64,000 bases of DNA from Gnetum montanum (Eukaryota; Streptophyta; Gnetopsida; Gnetales; Gnetaceae). A program made the position numbers and the translations under genes. Shown piece by piece: positions 21,392 through 32,110 of this stretch (position 1 is its first letter; the number at the start of each line of letters is the position of its first letter). Location: assembly GCA_015680685.1 (NCBI GenBank), contig MNCI01018064.1, positions 405,937 through 469,936 of the forward strand. The letters are read 5' to 3'. The notes under the pieces were generated by a model, which made no database searches, was not told the origin of the DNA, and saw only the letters and a program-made list of their open reading frames with translations.

Positions 21392-22112
21392 TGATGAGTG
21401 GTGAGGTACCCCTACACTCAACCATACGAATACGAGCGTTACATGCATGATCCGGTCAAACTCCATAGACTAAGTGCCTACACACCTTATGGAACACCTA
21501 AGGTTAATCATTCGTTGTCTTCCCAGACTTACTTGTATTTGTCATGGTTGTATGATTAAGTAATTTTAAGGTATATGATTTTTATATCTTTTATGTTTTA
21601 TCACCTATGCTAATGAGGGAAAGGATGAAGAGACTAAGTAACTAAGTTCTAATTACCCTAACATCAGTATCCATTCCCACTTTCCGTTTCACACCCTAAA
21701 CCAATGCAACGCTGCTGGGATTGCTAAACGCTATTCGTTATTGGGATTACCAAGCGTAACGCACATGCTTGAAGCAGTCGTACTGAATGCACTTAACTAG
21801 TAGTTAAGGGTTGAGAGAGATTTAATTAACTAATAAAGCATTTAAACATTTCACAATAATTAAAGTCCTATTTAGCTTAGTCCATGCACTGCAAGGTTTA
21901 TCCAAAATTTCATCTTTATTTTCATGGAAAAATGGCAATATTTTGGCTACGTTCTAGATCTAGATGCCGAAACAAGGGAGATTTGCCTCTTATTTATAGA
22001 TTTGACGGTGCACTGCGATATTGTGTACGCGATATCGTAGGGGAAGACACGATATCGCGTATACGATATCATGTATGCGATATCGTGGCCCATGCAATAT
22101 CGTGTCCCATCA
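21392..22112 (-). repeat. 5' LTR of element B
   Basis: A complete 721-bp LTR with termini TGATGAG...CCCATCA on the plus strand. U3 carries GATATC/CGATATCG palindromes (22015-22105), and the minus-strand TATA box lies in TTATTTATAGATTTG near 21990. It is clearly similar to 12554-13123; differences are mostly transitions. The next five bases (TTTAT) are the candidate target duplication in C's LTR, but its partner lies in the gap. Confidence 0.88.
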
Positions 22113-22539
22113 TTTATCTTAATTTATTTCATAACTAATTATTTAATTACTTAAATAATTAAAGGAAATTGCATAAAACTTTAAATTCATAAATAAATAA
22201 TTAACCTATTTCGAAGTGTTGCAAGGTTTATTAGAAAGCTCAACTTTATTGTCACACACACTACCATGCGCAAGTACAACAATGCTTGAATAAAGATTCA
22301 TACACTCTTTGAATCCTACTATAGGCACTTAGAAAAATATTCTAACTTTTGAATGACAAAAATGCAAGAGCTTTGCTACAACTATAACAAAGATGTCATA
22401 AACATGGAGGGTGAGCAAGTATTTAAGGGCAAAAATAGACATTGGATCAATGGGGCCACGTCAACACATAAAATTCCATGTTGATGCAATCACATCGATG
22501 GGGCCACATCAACGTAACCCAAGAAAATACAACTCATCA
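22113..22539 (-). repeat. 3' LTR of element C, inner part
   Basis: It resumes the C LTR: CTTAATTTATTTCATAACTA, TGCAAGGTTTATTAGAAAGC and the CACACACACTACCATGC run match 35130-35290. Its U3 has no GATATC array; it carries repeated CATCGATGGGGCCACATCAA-like units (22445-22515). It ends AACTCATCA at 22539 against the polypurine tract. Confidence 0.85.
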
Positions 22540-22551
22540 TACCCCCATGAC
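22540..22551 (-). other. Polypurine tract of element C
   Basis: The minus strand reads GTCATGGGGGTA before TGATGAGTTG, identical to element B's tract. The 250 bases inward (22552-22798) hold no recognisable gene; ATGGGATTATTGACT is shared with B near 13180. Confidence 0.75.
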
Positions 22552-22798
22552 TAAATGAAAACTTGTCCCCAAGTGAACAAAAGGAGAAACAAGCTTTCCA
22601 CAAAATTTTGGGAAGATATGGGATTATTGACTAACTACTGACACACACAAACACAACACACTCATGAAAAAACACTAAGTGCCCAAGTGTATGGATTTAC
22701 AGTAATTACAAAATTTTGGTGTTCAAGAAAAAAAATTAAATACCAAGACAAAAATGAAAAACATAATTCCTCTAATGTCATGAAGATAAGGAAGAAGT

Positions 22799-25635
22799 TC
22801 AAATGATCCTAGGCAATGGGGATTTCTGAAGCTCCAAGGGACCTTCTTCTGCTTTGGGTGTATGTGGTGGTTGAGGTGGTTGTGGTTGTCCTACAATAGT
22901 TGCAACTTCTAGTGGAAGATAGAAGGCATCCAACAGTGCCTTCATCTTCTCCTTCTTACTCTTGGGATTGTTCATGGTCCATGCTGCATCATGAATGTGG
23001 GCTGGTGTGGGAACATCCCAAGGATAGTACATTGCTAGGAAAATCTCCTTTGTAGTAACAAACCAAGAAGCAAAACATTTAGGTTCAACATCAAACACCT
23101 TTACTACATTCTACAACTCCTAGTAGTCACTCATTCTCCTAGCTAGGTTCTCAGCTGTAGACCATTGATAGGTGAAGTGCTACTTGAGAACATCAAGTTT
23201 TGCATTTGCCACCTCAAGCTTCTACTTAGTGTCTTTATGATACTAAACTATACTTCATACAACAAGTGTGAACTAGCCACATGTTTCTCCAATTTATATT
23301 GTGGGCATTCAATAGTCAACATTGCCAAATTTTCATAACAAAGATTAGTAAGATTCATGTACTCCATCATCTCCTCGATTTGCAACTCCTTCATGTGAAT
23401 CTCTACCTTATTGTAGTCATTGAGTCCATCAAAGATAGGCTGGTAGACATCACCTCCTTCTTTGAGTTGCTAGAGGGCCTCATTATGTTTTTTCTTTGCC
23501 ATCTAAATATGTTTCTCATTAATTTATTTTTGCAAATCAACATGATCTTTGTATTCATCTTTTACTCTCTCAAACTTGAGAGCCTCATTTTTCTAAATGG
23601 ATACCTCTATTGTAGATTTCTGGCGAAGGCCCTAAACTTCCTCCATGGAGAGATTTCTATTTTCAGCTGCCAATCTCCTTACTTCATTATTTACTCTGGC
23701 TAGCTACTCATATTGTTGATGGATGAAATCTTACGTTTTCTACTTCTACACATCAACATTTTGCAAGCGATGATTTTCTATGGTCAAAGATAAGGTCTTT
23801 TGGATATTATGCATGGTGACATCGGCCAAGGACCAATCAATGACCACCATTTCCTTGGTGTTCTTAGCCTTTTTGAGTTTGTCCTAAAGCTATTTAAAAG
23901 CTTCATCATGTGTCAATGCATGCTTGAGAAACACAAGTTCAACAAGGTGGACTCTTAGTTTAACAACCTCTATAGCCAAGCATTGGTTGTGAGATTGGGT
24001 TGTTTCGAGTTGCTCCTCCATGATAATGCATTTTCCTCTTACTTCCAACAACTCTAACTGGGTTGTAGTGATTGTATTTGGAAGGTCAAATACATTTGAA
24101 ATTAATTGCCTAATTCCCACCAGTCAATCCAACAACTTCTCATGTTAGGTTATGCTTAATCTACCACTAATTGTTTATGTAGATGTTTGCACATCTCTAA
24201 GTGCAAAAATGTTTGGTATAGATGCTATAGGTGCATTTAATGCCTTGGCAATTCTATCAACAATCACCTCTACTGTTGTCTCTTGTCCATGGTGCTACAT
24301 CACCAAGATAATTACCCCCTCATCCTTCTCCAAATGCACTGAAAAGGTAGTAGCATTCACAAATATTTCTAGGAATTGTTGTTGTTGTGAGAGAGATATC
24401 AGTACCTCTTAAGTGCTAAGATTCAATCTCATGATAACTGCATTCTTTGGGCTAAGAAAATTGGTTCACCTTCATCCATTTGGCTAATAGTTTGATCCAA
24501 TTTGTTGAGGTGACTCATCTTTGGGAAATACATTAAAGGTTTTCCATTACTCATTCCTACTTGTTGCTCCTACGCACATAAGAGCTACTCATGGATCTTG
24601 CGCATTTGTTTAAGAGTAGTGTAAGACTTCAGTGTTTTTTTATCAGTGGGTGGTGGAGGTGGTGGTTATTGCTTCTCTCCCTTGGTTGTGGCAAGGGTCT
24701 TGTATTTTATCATTTTTCCCAAGAGGAAAAAGGAGCATGCATAATTGCATGTTGGCATAGTGAACAATTTCTATCCTTTTGCAAAGTTTTCTAATGAGGT
24801 AAGGAAAGGACATGAACTTACTTCCATATTTGTTTTTCTTAAATCACTTTTCTATCTCCAGATAGATTAGCTATGGAAGGTTCACAAATAAGTTTTCACT
24901 CAGAGCAACACACACATAGGTGGAAAATGTAGCCACCTTACTAGGGCTCACCATCGGATTAATGTGATAGGCCACTATCTTGAAATATACACACTTCACT
25001 AGCATGAGTGCACCATACTCATTGTAGACCACTTCATAACACCATTGGATCCACTTCTTCATTATCTCTGGGTCTGCTTGTATGGAGATCATTGACCAAT
25101 TTGTTTTAATATTAGGCAACCCAAGGGCTTGTGTAATGTCCTCCACCAAGTAAGACATCTAAATGTCCTTGATCTTTATGGTGGTTGCCACCTACCTACC
25201 GTTCCAGAAGAGATATGTCTCTTCGATGTACCATTTCCCACTAGAAGTGATGATTGGCCACATAGGAGAGTTCTGCAACTGTGTCTTGATGTCTACTAGA
25301 GTATGTTCTAAGAATGATCCAAAGTTCAATTCTTGGATAAATAAACATTGGATGTCACAAGGCTTGATCTAATTAAGGAAAGATTAACTTAATGTGATCT
25401 CAAATATTGGCATAGATCTTGGCACCTCATCTTGATGGGATTATTCAATTACAAACGCTTCATTGAGAATTTGTTAGACAAATTTCACTTTGAGCTTCCC
25501 CTAAAGAGGTCCTATCACATGAGTTTTTGCTGCATATTCCTGTGCTTGTTCTTACTTATCTCTTCAAGCTCTAAGTCATTTGTCCCTTGGTTGGTATGGT
25601 CCTCCTTCCTTTGGGTGTTTTAGTCTAGGTGCCAT
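22799..25635 (-). pseudogene. Extra ORF of element C (about 945 codons, unknown function)
   Basis: A minus-strand frame starts MAPRLKHPKEGGPYQPRDK at 25635, after an acceptor-like AAAG, and stays in one frame to about 23890; one frameshift precedes the C-terminal part (23098-22799). The N-terminal region has WPIITSSGKWYIEETYLFWN, then SYLVEDITQALGLPN, then EIMKKWIQWCYEVVYNEYG and SKVATFSTYVCVALSEN. The hydrophobic-LGLP pattern resembles the putative plant transposon domain in some gypsy elements (weak). The middle (24120-23890) is Glu/Leu-rich and coiled-coil-like. The C-terminal part has CFASWFVTTKEIFLAM, PWDVPTPAHI, AAWTMNNP and PQPPQPPHTP, matched in element A. No membrane segment is evident. 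Position is env-like; function unknown. About fifteen stops, mostly C-to-T type. Confidence 0.6.
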
Positions 25636-26655
25636 CTTTAATCATAACATGACCAATGATTAGCACTTAATGTGTAACTTTGAAACATTTGGAATATCTT
25701 ATCTCTTGGGGTAGTTACACTTGGCTAAGTTATGATCATGGTCAATTTGATTATTTTAATATTATTTTATTATTATCTAATTAAGTAGGTTACTAGAGTG
25801 TGTTGGAAGGGTTTAACTCTCATTACTAAGTATTTTAATATTATTGCTTCATTAAACCCATGGGGGAGTTAGAAAATTTACAAAAAATTTGGTCATTAAA
25901 AACCTAGCCAATCATCACTTCCAATGGTACATGGAAGAGACATATCTCTTCTAGAATGGTACGTGGGTGGAAGCCACTGTGAAGATCAAGGTCATTCACA
26001 TGTCCTACTTAGTAGAGTTTTGCAACTGTGTCTTGACTTCTACTGGAGCATGTTCTAAGAATGGTCCAAAGTTCAATTCTTGGAGAATTTAACATTGGAT
26101 GTCACGAGGCTTGATCTAATCAAGGTAGGCTTGAGTTAATGTGACCTCAAGTCTTGGCACCAATCCTAGCATCTCATCTCAATGGGATTGTTTTGTTAAG
26201 GTCACTTCCTTTGGAATTTTTCAAATATATTCCACTTTGGACTCCTTCCAAAGAGGTCCATCACATGAGTTTCTGCTACCTTTTCTTGGGCTTGTTCTTG
26301 TTGATCTCTTCCAAGTTTAGGTCATTTATCCCTTAGTTGGTATGGTCCTCCTTCCTATGGGTGTTTTAGTCTAGGTGTCATCTATAATCACAACATGGCC
26401 AATGATTGGCACTTAATGTGTAACTTTGAAACATTTAGAATACCTTATCTCTTAGGGTAGTTACACTTGGCTAAGTTGTGATCATGGCTAGTTTGATTAT
26501 TTTAATATTATTTTTTTATTATTGGGTTAAATAGGTTACCAAAGTGTGTTGGAAGGCTTTAACTTTCATTACTTAGTATTTTAATATTATTGATTCATTA
26601 AACCCATGGGGAAGTTAGAAAATTTATAGAAAATTTGGTTGTTGAAAACCTAAGG
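25262..26655 (-). repeat. Tandem duplication of the extra ORF 5' end and upstream flank
   Basis: Two direct copies of about 645 bp, 25262-25905 and 26010-26655, share long stretches such as TGGTATGGTCCTCCTTCCT, ACTTAATGTGTAACTTTGAA and TTACACTTGGCTAAGTT. Each holds the ORF start: MAPRLKHP at 25635 and MTPRLKHP at 26381 (minus). Both carry an AG just upstream; the outer copy keeps TTGTGATTATAG, identical in core to element A. The copies differ mostly by transitions, so the duplication is old. Confidence 0.8.
25908..26005 (+). repeat. Inverted copy of 25153-25257 at the duplication junction
   Basis: Between the two direct copies, 25908-26005 (CCAATCATCACTTCCAATGG onward) is the reverse complement of 25153-25257, sharing AGAGACATATCTCTTC and the GTACCAT and CTTGATCTT landmarks. 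The segment is therefore present once in ORF sense and once inverted, suggesting a fold-back or template-switch event created the duplication. Confidence 0.7.
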
Positions 26656-26659
26656 TTTG

Positions 26660-26960
26660 TGGTCCCTACAACATAGAGTGTACCTCTAGAAGCTGCAGGA
26701 TTAAAGAATGGAGTGAATTAGGCAAATGGTTTGAAAGTTATAGGCTTTGAAATGTTTTGAGCTCTAAAAAATTACAAAAACTCCCCTTACATTTGAAGCA
26801 AATGGAAAAAAATTCCTATGTGGTGGTTGCTATATATAGAATTTTTCCCATGCATCAACTAGGCCTTGTTAATGGGGCCTAATTGACACAGTCAACTACA
26901 TCGATGGGGCCTAGTCTACACAACTATTTATCATAGTTGACCAAGTCAAAATTCAAAAAA
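26660..26960 (-). promoter_or_regulatory. LTR-like promoter fragment upstream of the extra ORF
   Basis: Read on the minus strand, two GGCCCCATCGATG/GGCCCCATTAACA units (26935-26870) precede a TATA-like TTCTATATATAGC (about 26845-26833), followed by about 170 bp leading to the duplicated ORF start. C's own U3 has the same layout: GGCCCCATCGATG units, then TTAAATACTT. It looks like a fragment of a related LTR, pointing toward the extra ORF. Promoter activity is inference; element A has no such piece. Confidence 0.4.
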
Positions 26961-28430
26961 TACAAAGAGTTTTTGAGTGAAATTGGAATCAAATGAAAGC
27001 CCAAGAAGCCAAGAACATAATGAGATGCATGAAGAGGACTTGATATTTCACAAAAGATGGAGATTGATTGGAGAAATGCCTTGAGGAGCACATAGTTGGA
27101 TGCAACCAAATGAGGAATGCAAAAGATTTGATTTCCAAAATTCCTAAGGATAAGGGACTTAACTATCCCAACCAAGAGACATGTAAGTGGGTCCTCCCCA
27201 TAGTAGGTTCATGCCCTATTTGCTCTTACATAACCTCAACTAAGGAGTCCATGGGTCCCACAGTTGATTAATGGTTACGAAAAGTTAAGGATCAAATTTA
27301 GAAGAATCCATCTAAGAATTTTAACATATAAAACTAGGACATTAAGCAAAACATGAAAAGTAGTAGTGAGATGAGTTATAGAAAGCATTGATGGATGAGA
27401 GAGGAAGTGGAATGAAATTCATAATCATGGTCACACGAAGTCCCTTGTGGATTTTATGGTTAAATAACCTAATAAAGTTCATCCTTAATCCAGATCAAAA
27501 TCAAGCATCTTCAATGACTTGCATCACTACTCTAAGACCAGACCATCCTCTCAAAACACAAGAATTATCCCCTAGATCAAACACCATTTCATATTTAAGA
27601 AAAGAAAATCATGAAGTGAGAAAGGGCCTTAGTTAAAGGAGACCTTTAGGCATTGGTAACATGTCTTTCTAGTCCCATAACTAGTGTTTAGAGCCTATTT
27701 ATTTTATCTAAAGTGTATTCTTTGAATTCCCATCATAGGTTTGTTTTTAATTTTATGTTTTTATGAGTTTTTGAATGGGAACCACACCATGCAAATATTT
27801 ATTTAACTTACTGTTATTGGTCAACACAAAACAATAATAAGTCCATGAAAACACTCATGCACCCAAGTGAGTAGAGAGGCATAAAAAATACCAAATCCCC
27901 TTGTAGTCACATCTTATTGAAACCTTTGAATCCTTCCCAAGTTTGGAAACTGCTAAGGTCACATGTTTAGTAAAGTTTCATTAATGAAAAGGGACTTCAT
28001 ATTTCAAAAATAAGGAAAACTATAGAGTTTGTGGATGGGTGGATGATGTGGCCTCACTACCTATTCCATGAAGAAGAAACTTTGTCTTAGTTATTAGTCA
28101 TTAAAATTCAAAATGGAAACCAAAAATTAGCAATCAAAAAACGTTAGGTATAAACCACCATTGGTAAGCAGTTATAGCATGACTATGTCCTATTGGCAAC
28201 AAAGCAATTTTATTACAAAACAAGGAAAATTCACACCAAGATAAAGGAAAATATAAAATAAATTGTAAAATATTTAAGAAAAGTAAAACATACTAATGAT
28301 GTTGTAAAGCAACAATTTGGAAAAATAACAAAGTGCAAAACAAAAAGGTATAAACACAAAGAAATTGTAAAACAAAAAAAGTGTAAAATAAAAAAATAGA
28401 AAAATTGAGGAGCTACTTATATGAATAGCA
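26961..28430 (-). other. Post-pol non-coding block of element C
   Basis: It carries the family landmarks on the minus strand: AGGACCCACTTACATGTCTC near 27190, GAATTCAAAGAATACACTTT near 27725, GGTTCCCATTCAAAAACTCA near 27775 and GATGTGACTACAAGGGGA near 27905. No frame looks protein-coding; ORFs 26924-27175 and 27388-27636 do not recur in relatives. Confidence 0.55.
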
Positions 28431-28439
28431 CATATGACC

Positions 28440-29720
28440 ATCTCCCCTACAAATGAGTTATAAGAAGGAGATTCAAAATATTTACCGTGGTTGTTCATCT
28501 AATGAGGTGTTGATGGGACTAGCTTGCTTAGGCTCATGGAAAGGTTTTAGTTGTTGCATGTTGACTAGTTGTTTCTTATTTGGGCTCTTAGGTTTGTAGA
28601 TCAACATGGCCCTAGAAGGAAAGGTTTCGCCAATGATGTAAGGCCCTTTCCACAATGTTTAAAACTTAGTTTGTTGAGGTATGTGTGGGGTTCTAGTAAA
28701 GCACCTTGTCCCCAAGTTGAAATTTTACCTCTCGTATTTTAAGGTCATGGTAATTTTTGTTGAATGCCTTATGCACTTCATTCAAAGATAGGGCTACTAC
28801 TTGATTTTCATCTAGCACATTAAGTTAGATCAATCTTTCTTTCTGTGCTAGGCTAAGGTCAAGATTAAGGTCACAGGCTATTGAAAGTGTATGGAGCTCA
28901 AATTGAATTAGAAGAGTTGGTAATTTTTTTTAGATCAGCTCATAGGAAGAGCATCCTATAGGGAGTTTCTATATATAGTTGTTGGTCCAAAGGGCATCGT
29001 TCAATTTTGTGCTCCAGTCTCTCCTATATTTGTTATTTTTTTGAGTTAAGATTTTCATGATCTTCCTATTGGTAACCTCTACTTGACCATTGGCTTGGAG
29101 GTGGTAGGGTGTTAGTTTATGTTCATATCCCAAGTGTTGCATGATCTTGCAAAATGTAGCACTTGTAAAATAAGTACCATTATCAAAAAATAGTGCACAT
29201 GGCACTTCAAACCTATATACAATATTTAGTTATACAAACTATGCAATAGTAAAAGATGTATAGTTGGTAATGGTTGCTACTTCTACCCATTTGGTACAAT
29301 ATTCAACAGTGACTATTATGTACGCCTTTCCATTTAAAATGGTCATGATAGGACCCATGAAGTCTATGCCCCAAATGTCAAAGGGTTCTTGTGGTAAGAT
29401 CCACTATTGAGGCCCTTCCATTTGAGTGATCATCCCACCATCTGGTTGATAACATTCATATGAGTAGACAAATTGGTGGGCTTCCCTGAATATTGTTGGC
29501 CAATAGTACTCTACCATCATGATTTTAATGGTCATGTGTCTCCTTTCATAGTGACCCCCACAAGGACTCTCATGAGTGTCTTGGAGAGCATGTAGTTAGT
29601 CAACATTAGGAACACACCAAAAAACCAAGTCATCAGCACATACTTTGTAAAGGTGTCCATTGATTACCATGAAGTGTTTGCCCTAATGAAGAAACCATTA
29701 TTTTTTCTAGTGGTCTAACT
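28440..29720 (-). pseudogene. Integrase of element C
   Basis: Minus-strand fragments show the integrase core and tail. The first Asp region lies near 29390-29280 (PLTFGALTSWVLS-like decay of WGIDFMGP in another frame). The second Asp survives in ALFFDNGTYF and the Glu in LQANGQVEVTNRKI (29205-28969). The tail near 28700-28560 reads like KPFHEPKQ-type text seen in B and D. Stops and at least one frameshift occur; the conserved HP of the core (PYHPQANG) is altered to PYHLQANG. It would insert element cDNA; here it is dead. Confidence 0.65.
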
Positions 29721-30210
29721 CTTGTGACATCTCTTAAGTGATAATATAAGTGAGGATGCCATCATACCATTTTGGTTCAACAAACACTTGTTCATTTAAT
29801 GCACTGACAAAGAGGAGTTCATTAGGAAATTAATTAGAGAGTGGGCTCTCATCATCTTTGTTGTCCCATCGTAACCAAGATAAGTGATCATCAACCACAT
29901 TCTTAGTTCCTTTTCAATTTATCATTGTAAGATCGAACTCCTACAAGATCACTAGCCACCATATGAAACAAAGGCTTATTGTTGGTTTATTCATTAGAAA
30001 GTGAATGACATTGTGTTTAGTGTGCACAAACAGCTTGTATCTAAGCACATAGTACCTAAACATTTCCAAGGCATACAACATTACAATTAGTTCTTTTTCT
30101 GTTGTTGTATAATTGAGTTGTGTACACACAATGCTTTAGCTTGTGCAGTGGATGTAGTAAGGATGTTTTTAATTAGCTAATTATGTAAGCATGACCCCCA
30201 AGGCATAGTT
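29721..30210 (-). pseudogene. RNase H of element C
   Basis: The best open piece, 30129-29941, reads TQLNYTTTEKELIVMLYALE and FRYYVLRYKLFVHTKHNVIH, aligning with B at 16721-16560. The downstream Asp region (KNVVDDHLSWL-like, near 29890) is present but broken by a stop. There is one RNase H domain only. Confidence 0.65.
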
Positions 30211-31600
30211 CAATGCATCTATCATAATGTGAAATGATTGAGACCAATTAGGTGCTTGTAGAATTGGAGTCTCTACAAGATTCTTCTTAAGCTGCTGGAA
30301 TGCCTTTTCACATTCCTTGGTCCATATGAATGGAGCATCTTTCTTTATCAACTCAACCAACTATTTTGTGATCTTAGAGAAATTCTCTATAAATCACCGA
30401 TAGTAGCTAATGTGTTTAAGAAATGACTAGACATCTTTAATGGTTTCTAGTTGGTAGGTTCTTCCTTGGATGACCTGAATCTTTTTAAGGTTTACCTTAA
30501 TCCTTACTTGATAAATTTTATGCATCAACATAATGTCCTCCTAGATCATGGGATGGCTCTTTTGCCATTTGTGTTGAAGATTAGTCTCCACACATCTTTA
30601 AAGCACTTACTCAAGGTAGCTAAGGGCTTTCTCAAATGTACCACCATAGGTGGAGAAGTCATCCATGAAAACTTCCACCATGCTACAAATATGCTACTAA
30701 AAAATGCTTAGGACCAAGGGTTTGAAAGTTACAAGGGCATTACATAGATCAAAGGGCATCTTACAATATACAAAAGTCCCCCAAGGAATTGTGAATGTTG
30801 TTTTGCTTTAATCATTGGGAATGATCTAAATTTGGTTATAACCACTATAACCATCCAAGAAGCTATAATAACAATACCTAGAAATAGTGTCCAACACCTT
30901 GTCCACAAATGACAATGGAAAATGATCTTTGAACATCACAATTTTTAATAGCCTAAAATCAATACAAACCTACCACTTGCCACCTTTTTTGATGAAATTA
31001 CAAGTGGGTTAATCCACTCACTATATGCAATTGGATAAATGAACCCTACCTTGAGGAGTTATTCATTTCCTCTTTGATGATCTGCATCAATTTGGGATTC
31101 AACCATTGCTGCAGCTACCTTTTTGGCTTCATGGCTAGATCAATAGAAATGTGAGGCTAGCATATTTGAGAATCAATCTTTATGAGTTCAAGATATGACT
31201 AAGCAAAGGTTATTGGCCATTTTTTAACCATCTTCAACAACATCATTTTCTACTCAAGAGCAAGGTTAGCATTGATTATTACTAGCTTACAATTTTTCAA
31301 AAATACATATTCCATGCTGGTAGGTAGAGTTTTTAGCTCTAAGGGCTAAATTCTTAGGGATTTCCAACTCTTTCCAATTGGTATCATCAGGTTCATCATC
31401 GAAGAGTTGGTGATGAACTTACTCTAGTTCATCCATGCCTTCAACATAGGCATAACTTAGGCTCTCAATAGGTTCCATCCAAAGTGTGTTTCTTTCAAAA
31501 TTAGTTGTCTACCACTGGGTGTCCTCTTGCTTTGTGGTTGCTGCGTATAGGTAGTTTTGGATTTTAGATTCATTTGCACATTATTTGTATGCTTTGATTG
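30211..31600 (-). pseudogene. Reverse transcriptase of element C
   Basis: On the minus strand the catalytic box reads MVEVFMDDFSTYGG (30690-30650), so both aspartates remain. Upstream are KNCKLVIINANLALE and LTKINSQIC-type linker residues (31330-31170), and downstream the thumb segment with VIQGRTYQLETIKDV (30470-30430). Several stops and small indels break the frame, more than in B, as expected for the host of B's insertion. It belongs to the same family as B and D by residue-level matches. Confidence 0.65.
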
Positions 31601-32110
31601 ATTTCTTTTTGATAGACCATAACTTTTGCACATAGTTACACCCTATATCGTTGTATGTGATGCATGGAACTCTCTTCTTCTTAATCTTTCCAAAAGAATT
31701 TTCCTTGAAAATATCCTAGGAAAGATCTCGAATGTCCATTCCCACATCAATAGTGCTCAACCAAGCACTTCCCATAATGATTAGGAAATCCCCCTTGCAA
31801 TTGTCAACCTTGATTACTAGGAAATTGGTAGGATATGATCACCCACAGATATTCTTCACAGTGTCCTCCACTAATTCCAAGGGAATAGTGATGGACTAAT
31901 TTTCCAATTATAAATAGATGTTGCTCTTCTTGAGAGGAGGTAGGTTCTAGGTGTTGTACATTTCATGGGAAATCATATTAACACCAGAACCTAAATCAAG
32001 AAGAGCCCTACATGGATTATTTCCAACAATATGCAGCTAGATAAGAGGACTTCTAGGATAACTCTTTTCCTAAAAAGGTTGCCAACCTTGATCAATTAGA
32101 TACAATGTAG
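31601..32110 (-). pseudogene. Protease of element C
   Basis: The active site reads CRALLDLGSGVNMISHEM (about 32025-31975): D-S-G has become D-L-G, which should inactivate it. The following segments (LIIMGSAWLSTIDVG, ITYNDIGCNYVQ near 31770-31640) match B and D. Stops are frequent. Confidence 0.6.

Larger units (their letters stand above)
12554..22112 (-). mobile_element. Element B: Athila-like retrotransposon nested in element C's 3' LTR
   Basis: Minus-strand order: 5' LTR (21392-22112), primer site, gag, protease, RT, RNase H, integrase, non-coding block, polypurine tract and 3' LTR (12554-13123, incomplete). Domains are those of Ty3/gypsy with one RNase H. No extra ORF like those of A and C was found between 13136 and 13600. 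It has fewer frameshifts than C, consistent with being younger, as the nesting requires. Confidence 0.85.

Noticed and set aside
23281-23703. Plus-strand 140-codon open frame
   Set aside because: Antisense shadow of the minus-strand extra ORF of C; strongly hydrophobic Phe/Leu/Ile composition from reversed Lys/Glu/Asn codons.
22799-25635. Envelope glycoprotein identity for the extra ORF of C
   Set aside because: Position is env-like, but no signal peptide, transmembrane segment or cysteine pattern is visible in the readable parts.
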